DNA of 64,000 nucleotides, taken from assembly GCA_949316235.1 (NCBI GenBank), contig OX438743.1:24735771-24799770 (forward strand), given 5' to 3'. This document shows, one piece after another, positions 50,801 through 62,800 of this stretch; positions within the stretch are counted from its first letter, which is position 1, and each line of letters opens with the position of its first letter. The notes below the pieces were generated by a model. That model made no database searches. It was not told where the DNA came from and saw nothing but the letters and a program-made list of their open reading frames with translations. The stretch comes from Oegoconia quadripuncta. Taxonomy: Eukaryota > Arthropoda > Insecta > Lepidoptera > Autostichidae. Position numbers and translations under genes: made by a program.

Positions 50801-53800
50801 ATAAATCTCTTTATTTCATGTATATATCAGCACTTTAACAATGAAGTTCTGCCAACTGTACTAGTTTTCACTGTGTTACAGTAGGCAGTTTCTTCCCAAA
50901 AATAGTCTTAGTTTTTATTTAAACAAAACAATGATATAGTTGACATAATTGATCAAAGAGAAAATTTCAAATTTTTAACTTCAAGTTAACCCTAAAAAAA
51001 AAAACACCAAAACTTAAACTAGCTTATAAGTTTAACAATTCCTATAACCAACGATTGCTCAGTCATAAATAAAAAGAAGAATAACATGCCTTAGAATTTT
51101 TATTTGTCAGGCATTCAGGTTTGCTCACGATGTTTTTCTTCACCGTTTAAGAGCAATCGGATAAATGCACATAAGTAATTAAATTTTAATTTAAAAACTC
51201 ATTAGTACATGGCCTGGCATACATACATACAAACATACATTCGAAAAACATCCTCGATTCTCGAGCAGTAGTGTAACGAACGAACGAACGAGTACGACAT
51301 TGGAACCTTCAAGAAACGAGCCTACACCTTCCTCAAAGGCCGGCAACGCATCTGTGACCCTTTTGGTGTTGCGTCCATGTGTCCATGGGCGGCGGTGATT
51401 ACTTTCCATCAGGTGACCAGCATGCTCGTTTGCCGCTCTCTCATATAAAAAAAAAAAAAAAAAGAAAATCTCTACTGCGGCGCAATCTAACCAACGTACG
51501 GCCTAAACGGCTTGACCGATTTCGAAATGCATGGTGTCGTTAGATTCGTCTTGATACCTAAAGTGTCATAGGACACATTTTGAACCGATTTCAAAGAGGA
51601 GGTACTCAATTCGGCTCTTTGTATTTTGTTATAATAAAAAAATCTAACATGGCGTCCGCAAAATACAAAATATGCTGTCGTGTTATTTGATTTTTAAATA
51701 AATAAAATAAAAAAAAATAAAAAGACATTTATTCATCCCAAAATTCCCATCATTTTAAATACTTCTTAAGTTTTTTTTTTTTTTTTATAATAATAATAAT
51801 ATTGTATAAACTTCGATTTAATTAATTTAGTTCTTCCTGCCGCTCATAGATGGCGCTGATCATTATTAAAACGCGATATCGTTTCGTTCTTTGTCAAACG
51901 TAAGTAGGTTACATACAATTCCAATAAATTGAGTTCAAAGTACAGTGCAGTGTCTTATTGTGGTGAGTGAGTGAACATTGGTCCATTCGAGCCGTATAAC
52001 CGTGAGTAACTAGTGCCTAAGTAAAGTGAAAAAGACTTCGAAAAATCAAGTGTAAAAAGGTGAAATTTATGTGCTATGTTCCAAAGACTTAGAATAATTC
52101 GTGTTAAAAATTTTAAAGACTTAGAAAAATTTACTGCTGTGAACACTTAGAAAATTCACTCTACTACGGACTTTGAAATTTTACTACTGATCGGACTTGT
52201 GATTTCTACTGGTGTTTATACCTTAAACTTTACGCTTGTGAATACTTTAAATATTTGCTGCAATATTGAAGTTTGACTAATTTATATGAAGATGTCAACT
52301 ACCGATTTACGAGAAGATGTTTCGGAACAAATAATAAAACTTTACACCAACTTTAAGAAAACTCCTAAATCTCGGTACACTACTGGATACTTAGATGCGA
52401 GAAAAGAGTTATTGGAACAGTATTGGCTACAATTCGTTACAGAACATGGAAAGGCCATATCCGCGAAAGGCCTTACTCCAGAAAGCAAAAGGAAGTATAA
52501 GGAATTGTATGACCAAATTGAGGAAAGTTATTTAGATTTTAAAACTTCCCTGAAAGAACAAATCCTTGTACTAACCTTAAGTCAAACGAAGTCAAACACA
52601 GCTTCCACATCTTCTATTATAACAAGATTACCATCTATTAATTTACCTACATTTTCGGGTAATTATCATGAATGGCTTCATTTCAAAGATATGTTTGTAT
52701 CACTTATAGAAGGTGATACTGGATTAAGTCCTATACAAAAACATCATTATTTAAGATCTACCTTGAAGGGAGAAGCAGAACAGCTCCTTCGTCATTTTGA
52801 TATCACTGCAGCCAATTATACAAAGGCATGGGCAACATTAGAAGCTAGATATAGTAACAAGAGAGTAATTGTTAATACCGTGCTCAATCGTCTTCTTAAT
52901 CAAAGAAAACTCACTAGTGAAGATCCTAAGGGTTTAAAGGAACTTCTCAACACTACTGATGAGTGCCTCAATAGTCTTTCTAACTTGGAAATAGAAGTTG
53001 ACACTTGGGATCCATTTGTAGTACACATAGTTGTGTCTAAGCTAGATATTGAAACACACAAAAGTTGGGAGCAATCTTTAGGGTCATCTACTGAATTGCC
53101 ATCACTTGGTAAACTGACAACATTTTTAGAAGGACGATTTAGAGCAATAGAGATGGTACAGACAACACAAAGAAAAGAGAGAAAGGAAGCACCACCTCCA
53201 AAGACACAGTTTCATTCAAAACAGATAAAAAGTTTTAGGACTACCACAACCGAAAATACAACGGAATGCACGTATTGCGCTAAAAATCACTACATTTGTC
53301 ACTGCACTGATTTCACGCAATTAGATGTAGAACAGCGTAAAGAATTTGTCCAAAGTAACGGACTTTGCTTCAACTGTCTAGTCAAGGGACATGCAATTAA
53401 AAATTGTCGACAACATACCTCGTGCAGAGTTTGCAACCGGAAACATCACACATTGCTGCATGTTACTGATTTGACTGCGAAACCTGCTACTGTAGCATCA
53501 ACAAGCGCAGAGTCAGATATTGAAGAATCTGATGATGATAACCAAATCACAACTATGAAGGTTTCCATTGGTGATAGTCAAGTCATACTTGCGACTGCAC
53601 AAATTGGTATAAGAAATCGAAATGGTTCTTTGATGTATCTGCGAGCACTACTTGACCAAGGCTCACAAGCCACATTTATTACTGAGTCAGCAGTACAACT
53701 CCTTGGCTTAACTAAGAAGTCATTAGAAGCAAACGTCACAGGCATAGGAAACTACGCTGTTAAAACACGACACATTGTTAACTTTGATATTCACTCCCCA

Positions 53801-56800
53801 CTGGACTCAAAACATGTTTCGAGAGTAAATGCTCATGTACTCACTAAATTGTCACCACTTCTGCCTTCCAAGCAACTTGATATAACAAAGTGGCCAGGTC
53901 TGGCTAAGATACGATTGTCAGATCCACACATGTCTCGTCCAGGCCCCATTGATGTAATATTGGGAGCAGAAGTTTATGCCACGATTCTACTCGAAGGATT
54001 ACACAAATATGGATCTCTTATTGCCCAGAACTCAAAATTAGGATGGTTAGTGTCCGGCACTACCCAATCACAGCAACATTTACTAGTTCACAATATTGTA
54101 GCTAATACGACACTAGTGGAAATGGATCATTTGTTACGAAAGTTTTGGGAGACAGAAGAGTATCAACCACATGAGAAACCGTTGACCTTGCTAGAAATAC
54201 AATGCGAGGAACACTATAAGACAACACACAAAAGAAACGAGGATGGACGGTATGTTGTACGCCTTCCATTTAGAGATTCATACGAAGAAAATTTAGGCAA
54301 CTCACGAAAAATCGCTCTTGACAGATTGAAACACACAGAAAAGAGATTCACACATAAGCCCAAATTTAGACAAGATTACACAGAATTTCTTAACGAGTAC
54401 CAGAAATGTAATCATATGGAAGACATAGATCCACATGAGAAGCCAAAACACAAAATTTACTATCTGCCACACCATGCGGTTATCCGACAATCTAGTACAA
54501 CTACAAAGCTTCGAGTTGTTTTCGATGGAAGTGCGCAACCTTCAGATGGTTCATCCCTGAATGAGGAACTCCTAATCGGACCGACTTTGCAACAAGACAT
54601 GAGGGATCTCGTTACTCGTTGGCGGACACATAAGATTTGTCTACTTGCCGATGTGAAACAAATGTATAGACAGATTCTTGTTGCAAGGGAAGATATAGAT
54701 TACCAACGTATTCTCTGGCGAAATTCTCCTATGGATAACGTTGTAGAAAAACGTTTACTTACCGTTACCTATGGTACTTCGTGTGCCCCATTTCTAGCCA
54801 TTCGCACCTTAATGCAACTTGCAGAAGATGAGAAATCAGAGTTTCCAGATCTAGTTGATGTAATAAACAAGGATTATTACGTAGACGATTTGCTCACAGG
54901 TGCCAATGACGAGGATGAGGCTATAAAGTTACAAAAGGGTATTACACAAGTGATGGCTAAGGGTCAATTTGAAATGCATAAATGGGCGTCGAATAGTCCT
55001 GTGGTTTTGAAAGAGATTCCTGATAGTGAGAAAGTAACAAGGGAAACCATAGACATTGAAATGGATGATACTATTAAAGCATTAGGAATACGATGGAATT
55101 CCAATCACGATGTTTTTGAGCTCAAGATAGGTATAACACAACAAACAAAACCTCTCTCTAAAACCACAGTACTATCAGACATTGCACGAGCATTCGATCC
55201 TTTAGGATTTTTGGGGCCAATCATAATCACAGCAAAAATATTCTTGCAGAAATTATGGTTAAGTGGTATAGGCTGGACCGATGAACTTCCACCCGAACTA
55301 GCTTCTGAGTGGGCTTCTTATAGAGACCAGCTATTACACATGAACACTATACAGGGCGTCCCAAAGTTATGGGACATGAAGGGGAAGTACCTTAAATATC
55401 GTAGATAGTGAATTTTGCTCAAAGAAGACTTTATGTTGTTTTTAAAAGTTAGTAATTCTGCATTCATAGATTTTCTAAAAATTACTTGCTTCGGCTGGGA
55501 ATCGAACCGACTTAAATGTGAAAAAAAAAACACCCTACTTTTATGATGCCAATCGAAAGAATAGCTAAAAAATAATAACTCTGCCTAAGTAACATAGTAT
55601 TTTAAAAGAAAGGAACAACGTGAAATTAATCATTTTAATCAAATAAAAAACATACATGAAACTGCCGTAGTCAATTAAGTAGGTATTTTTTTGTAAATTA
55701 ATTAATTAAATGCTCAAAATGTGATCCCTCTTGTCTTACGCAAATCGCCAATCTTTTAATGAGCCCGCTGCCTGTTGATTTTCTAATCATTTTATGGTGA
55801 ACACTCGATGTGATATGGCACAATTCTGTTTGCAACTCGCCTACGTTCTCGTATCGCTTTTTGTATAGCATATCTTTCACGTATCCCCAAAAGAAGAAAT
55901 CTAATGGTGTGAGGTCCGGGGCATTCAAACAAACGCTGTCATAAACTGTTCCATTTTCAAATTATAAATTATTTATTTTTGTTTTTAATTTGCCTTCTGT
56001 CTAGCTTACAGAGGACGTATTGAAATACAAGTTTTATCATTTCATCTACACGTGCACTTATAATAAGGAAAACTATGTTAGTACCTATTTTATGAAGTGG
56101 GTACTTATTTACGAATAATCAATGCTATCTTTGGAATGATAATATCGCTACTTTTCGAACGTCGTCGGCAATAAATAACTTTCTTGAAATTTGACTCAAT
56201 CATTTTATGTTGTTCCTTTCTTTTAAAATACTATGTTACTTAGGCAGAGTTATTATTTTTTAGCTATTCTTTCGATTGGCATCATAAAAGTAGGGTGTTT
56301 TTTTTTTCACATTTAAGTCGGTTCGATTCCCAGCCGAAGCAAGTAATTTTTAGAAAATCTATGAATGCAGAATTACTAACTTTTAAAAATAACATAAAGT
56401 CTTCTTTGAGCAAAATTCACTATCTACGATATTTAAGGTACTTCCCCTTCATGTCCCATAACTTTGGGACGCCCTGTATATGTGGAGCGCTGGTTTTACA
56501 CAAAATTTGACGGATCGGAAGGGATTGAGGTTCATGGCTTCAGTGATGTATCTTGTTTGGCTTATGCCGCCGTAGTGTATACACGCGTTATTACTTCACA
56601 TGGAATTTATGTTTCCATTGTACTTGTTGCTCCCGTGAAACAAATTTCCTTGCCACGGTTGGAACTTTGTGGGGCAGTTCTGTTATCTAAGCTCATTAAG
56701 GATGTTAAAACAAGTTTAAAACTCAATGATCAATCCATCTATGCATGGACTGATTCCACAATTGTGTTATCTTGGTTAAGGAAAAACCCGAATGTGTGGA

Positions 56801-59800
56801 AAACTTACGTAGCAAACCGCACTACTGAGATTTTAAATGTGGTAACCAGTAATCAGTGGCGCCATATCAAATCCGTTGATAATCCTGCTGACTGCGCTTC
56901 TCGCGGTGTCAGTCCAGACTACTTACAAGGTTACGACTTGTGGTGGCACGGACCTAAATTTTTACGTGAATCTGAAAGCATCTCCTATCCACAAATTAAT
57001 GTACCAGACACAACTATAGAGTGTAAACGACAGAGTCGAACAGATAAAGATAAAGTCAGTCAGTTTATATAATATAATAAATTTTAAACATAATATTATT
57101 CATGTAAGTAACTATAAAGTCAAACGTGTGATGTTTGATATTTTAAAAGAATATGATTATGACAGTGCTGAGGGTCTTCTTTGTACGACTGCTTGATTTC
57201 TGTAGTCCTAGTAGTGGTAGCAATGCTTAATCGCATTTGTATACATCAAGTATGTGGTATGAACCGTGCGCGCTCGCTCAAATCTTTCATACACACCAAA
57301 GACAAGAAAACACTACTCACACACCCACACATGCACATTTTATTCTGATGTTCAAGACTTTTATAGTGATAGCACAAAGTTATGTGCAATTACCCGCAAT
57401 GAAAGATGATCAATATAATAACACATCTTTAGATAACAATATTATTTAGATAATAATATTAACTTTTGTTAATTGTGCAATAAAGAGTATTTGATTGAAT
57501 GATTGATTATATTTCTCATTACATAACAATAGAATACTTTCTTTGGTTGTTTAAAATAATAATTAATAAGTATCTTTCGCTTTGGTTATTCTTCTTTTTA
57601 TTTATGACTGAGCAATCGTTGGTTATAGAAATTGTTAAACTTATAAGCTAGTTTAAGTTTTGGTGTCTTTTTCTTTTAGGGTTAACTTAAAGTTAAAAAT
57701 TTGAAATTTTCTCTTTGATCAATTATGTCAACTATATCATTGTTTTGTTTAAATAAAAACTAAGACTATTTTTGGGAAGAAACTGCCTACTGTAACACAG
57801 TGAAAACTAGTACAGTTGGCAGAACTTCATTGTTAAAGTGCTGATATATACATGAAATAAAGAGATTTATTATTATTATTATTTATTATTATTGTGCATT
57901 CTACTGTAACTGTTGAAAGGGATGATGTGCTTTTCCATCTTAATAAGTATTCTAAATTATCTAAACTAATCCGTGTAACAGGTTATATGCTTAAATTTGT
58001 TAAAATTTGTAAAGCAAAAATAACAGCTAAACGTAATAAAATAGCGCCTGCTCCCCTTACTCGATATTTAAATGTTGAAGAATTAAGGAAGGCTCTTAAT
58101 ATTTGTATTCGCCTCTCTCAAGAAATTTACTTTCATGATGAGATTCAGATCGTGAAAGAGGGAGGCAAGTTACCGAAATCCAGTAAGTTAGTTTCGTTAA
58201 CCCCATTTCTTGACACGAATGAAATTTTACGTGCTTCGGGTCGTCTACACAATGCTCAAGTATGCTTTAATACAAAATTCCCCGTTCTATTGTCTTCTGA
58301 ATGTTCTCTATCTACACTGATCGTTAGGGACGCACATATACAATCATTACATGGTGGCTTACAACTGACATTGAATGTTGTTCGTAACAAATATTGGATA
58401 ATAGGCGCCAAGAATTTAACCAAAAGAGTCATCCATAAATGTATCACCTGTTTTAAATATTCTACGGCACCTATTAGTCAATTGATGGGACAGCTTCCAC
58501 CATCCCGTGTGACACCGGGAAGGCCGTTTCGTTGTAGCGGAGTGGATTACGCAGGTCCAGTGACTTTAAAATTATATCCTGGGCGTTGTCAACGAACTTG
58601 TAAGTCTTATATTTCTTTATTTATTTGTACCGTTACTAAGGCTATTCATTTGGAATTGGTTAGCGATCTCTCCACGGCTGCCTTTATTGCCGCCTTTCGC
58701 CGTTTCACCTCCAGACGTGGTCACTGTAGCGACTTGTGGAGTGACTGCGCTACCAATTTTATTGGTGCATCTAAGGAACTGGATTGTATGTTCAAGAATA
58801 GAAAGTCAGAGGTAGTTGGAGAAATTGCGGAGTTACTTGCAAATGATAACACCACCTGGCATTTCATCCCACCGAGTTCTCCACATTTTGGTGGACTATG
58901 GGAATCCGGGGTGAAATCAATAAAAAGACACCTTAAAAGGGTCGTAGGAGAGTCGACTTTAACATTTGAAGAGTATGCCACTTTGCTCACTCAAGTTGAA
59001 TCATGTGTCAACTCACGTCCGCTTTACCCGATGAGCAATTCTATTGACGATGTTTCTCCAATTACTCCTGGTCATTTTCTTATAGGGGAAGCCCCAATTA
59101 CGGTTCCGGAAGAGAGTTTGGAAAATGTGAATGTAGGTCACTTGGATAGATGGCAATTGATTCAAAAATTTGTACAGAATTTATGGGTGCGTTGGAGCTC
59201 CGAATATTTAACAACTCTCCAGAACCGTTACAAATGGTCAGATAAAAAACCCGAACCTGAGATCGGGACTGTAGTCCTGGTTAAAGATGAACGACTTCCT
59301 CCAGGAAAATGGCTTTTGGGTCGTGTGATAGAGAGACACCCGGGAAAAGATGGCTTGACTCGCGTAGTCACATTAAGGTTCAAAAATAATGTGTTCAAAA
59401 GACCGATTACTAAGATTTGCCCTCTTCCCCTGGAGACCTCTTAGGTTAAGTTATTTTATTGTCATTTTTTTTCTATTTTGATTGTTGTTTCTTTCCTTTG
59501 TTCTACGTGTTGCCCCTTTGTAATTGTGTTATCTCTTCACAAGGAAAGGACTAATTGTCCTTTAGGGGGCGGTATGTATAAACTTCGATTTAATTAATTT
59601 AGTTCTTCCTGCCGCTCATAGATGGCGCTGATCATTATTAAAACGCGATATCGTTTCGTTCTTTGTCAAACGTAAGTAGGTTACATACAATTCCAATAAA
59701 TTGAGTTCAAAGTACAGTGCAGTGTCTTATTGTGGTGAGTGAGTGAACAATATTCTTAGACATACACACAGGGCCATCTAGTTCCACAGTAAGCAACTAT

Positions 59801-62800
59801 AGGCTTGTGTTGTGGTTACCACATGGCTCATATACTACATAAATACATTTTTTTTTGTAAATAAATACTTATTATAAATGAAAACATCCATAACTCAGGT
59901 ACACATGCCCGTATGCATCACACAAACATATGCCCCTAGCGGGATTCGAACCCGCAACCTTTTGGTATAGTGGTCAGAGTTGTTAACCACTACACCAAAC
60001 AGGTCGTCAATTGTTATACAGAATAACTGATTTACTAACATATTCCAAGTAAAATAGGTAGTAGTTCTGTAGAAATATACTTTATATTGTCGCCCTCTTT
60101 AAATCCCCATGGGAAGTATGTTACTGTGTAATATTAAATTCAGCCGTTATCATGGTCGACCTTGCCACGCGAGCCACAACAATCGATATGGTCACTAAGT
60201 GGCTACCAAATTAAAATAACGCACGTAATAATACTAGTTATTGGTAAATCGATTTGGTAATTTTCGTGATTTAATCTTGATGTAACATAAACTTGTATAG
60301 TAATTATTATGGTCTTTGCAATTAGGCTTTATCAAAACCCGTCTATCAAAACCGATAACTGCCTAAACATAGGTCACGGGTTCGATTCTCTGCGGGGTAC
60401 AGGTTACTCACACACATCACAAACGCATACATGTATATTTTGTATACTTACCTCTGTGTCGATCCGTCTGTCACCACCATTTACTATAAAACAGAAACTT
60501 ATTGAAGCATATTATAAAATATCAGACTATTTAGATGATAACTTGTGTTTAAAAGAGCAGCCTGTCAAGCTTAAAATTAGCGTCAATAGTATAATAAAAG
60601 TCTGTAGATATAACTAAGCGCCAATACTTTTGTCCACGAGGAACAAAGCTAGTGAGATATTGGTATCGATTTGGATGTACAACGAACTAAACTAAATTTA
60701 AATTATATGTATCGTTTTCTAACCACTAATACATGAAAAGGACGACATATAATTAAGTCCAGTCAAATTAAGTAAAAGGATCAAAACAAGCACTTCTTTA
60801 TCAATATTAGGTGTACACCTAGCGACGTCACGATTAAAATACTATGGAGCGACTTGTTTTGACAGCTCTTAACTAAATTGACAGGACTTAATTTATAGTC
60901 GTCCCTTTCATGTTAATAGTGTTAGAAAAGGATGTATCTGCTTTAAATTTAGTTAGTTCGTTGTACATCAGAATTGACACCAATATTAGTTATAGTCAAA
61001 ACGGAGGTCTAACGGCTATTAACAATAAATATGAATTATCTAGTGATAATTAATAATAAACATAAACCATTAAAAATAAATAAATAAATGCTTAAATAAA
61101 TGAAATCTTTTATTTCACAATTGTCGGTCTACACTGTTTAAAAACAGATCTGATCATAAAAACATTTAAGTAAAGGACAACAATGAAACCTGAATAAATC
61201 GATAGGGGGATAAATACATAGACAAACATATAATGTTATATAACATTACTTCTTAACGTTAAGATGCAAATCTTTACCCCCATTTATCTCGGTAACGTGA
61301 CATTTTAGGGAGCAATGTTATATAACGTTTGATGTTTGTTTAAGTATCCCCTATCGATTTATTGAGGTTTCGTTGCTGGCCTTTATTTTAATTTTTTTTC
61401 AAGATGGCGGCCGATGACTATGCCACAAATTATTCAAAGCCCTTTGTTCATACCATACATGCATGATGCAGTGTGAATGATGACGTGGTGACAAAGATTG
61501 AAAAAGGTATGCTGAGATGGTTTGGACATGTGGAGAGGATTAATGAAAGAAGATTACGAAAGAGATATACGAAGCGAATGTGGATGGTAGTGTTGGTAGG
61601 GGAAGACCACGGCGAACGTACCATGATCAAATCGGGGACGTCTTAAAGAAAGGCTAAGTCAAGAATATGCTAAACCGAACCTAAGCATGTATGAACAACC
61701 TTATGAGAATGAATGAAGCAAAAGAGATTGTCAGGATCGTAGCAAATGGAAGTCTCAGGCATGATATTCTGTATGTAGGTATGCACACGATGGAGTGTAA
61801 AATGGAGCTCTGACGATCTGTTGACTCTTGTTATTATTTTCGTATTCAAAGCGAATTGATATCTTCCTAATCTGAACCTTCACTCACTTTGTGATTTATA
61901 AGCTGATTAAACTTAAAATTATAATGTCTAATTTTACAAATATTCTTTGCCGTTAATTAGTTCGATCTGCTATATTTTTCCCCACGAAACTTCCTTCTTC
62001 CAAACAAAGCGTTTGTACCAAGGTCGTTACAAGGCACGCGATGTTTTCGCTTGAGCGGCCAACTGTGTAATTCTGGTGACCACCAGTTCACTGCGGTCGT
62101 GATTATGGTTAGGTGTTTCACAGAAGAACACTATAGAATAAGCAATCGAAAGTGCAAGAAATTTCTACATACATCACGACCTTTTCCCAAATGGGATGGT
62201 TAGAGATATCCCAAATATAGCGTTTGGGTGTTTCAGACTTAAGTTTATTCACGGTTCACCCTTTGCGTCTTTGCGTCACACATAAATTTGCTTATCCCGC
62301 GGGAACTACTCACTTTATCGGGATTTGTTTTTTATGCACGACAGGTTCGTACTTGACCTCAATCACACCTGATGTTGAGCGAAGTGGTCGAAGGTGGAAG
62401 CGTACTGACCCGGAAACCCCAACACATTTGAGGGACTGGCTATCTTATCTCTGACAACCGAAACACAACAATGCTATTAACATTGCTGCTTGGCGGCAGA
62501 TTTAGAACATATTCATATGTTACCTGTGTGGTAACGTAGATGGTGGTTAGTCGAGGACGGAGGGTTCCGTGAATAACTCGCTGTCTATAATAATAATAAA
62601 TATTTCGGACATTCGGTAATGTTATTCCTCTATGCTTACACCAATCATCTAGTCCCAAACTAAGCAAAGCTTGTACTATGGATACTAGATAACGGACAAA
62701 CATACATAAATATTTTAAACATCCATGACTCAGGAATAAATGTTCATATTCATCACACAAACATTTACTCGTCGCGGGATTCGAACCCGCAACCGTTGGT

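Larger units (their letters stand above)
51803..59749 (+). mobile_element. BEL/Pao LTR retrotransposon, young but interrupted twice
   Basis: Two 175-bp LTRs identical by eye, flanked by a 4-bp duplication ATAT (51799-51802 and 59750-59753). Order: LTR, tRNA-Tyr-type primer site, leader, gag and protease and reverse transcriptase (52286-55351), RNase H part (56479-57066), integrase (57894-59444), purine-rich tract, LTR. Protease before reverse transcriptase before integrase in one frame, with Gag of the DUF1759 style, is the BEL/Pao arrangement. No envelope-like frame is seen. The host sequence is a family B SINE. Insertions at 55352-56476 and about 57067-57893 break pol, so this copy cannot encode an intact polyprotein. 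Confidence 0.95.

Noticed and set aside
54302..54538. Minus-strand frame within the reverse-transcriptase region, and 58256-58447 and 58721-58990 in the integrase
   Set aside because: Antisense shadows of the BEL/Pao coding frames.
55318..56510. Two 71-codon frames starting with the same [15 protein letters not shown] peptide
   Set aside because: Mirror images of each other from the two 268-bp inverted arms of the nested transposon; not a gene.
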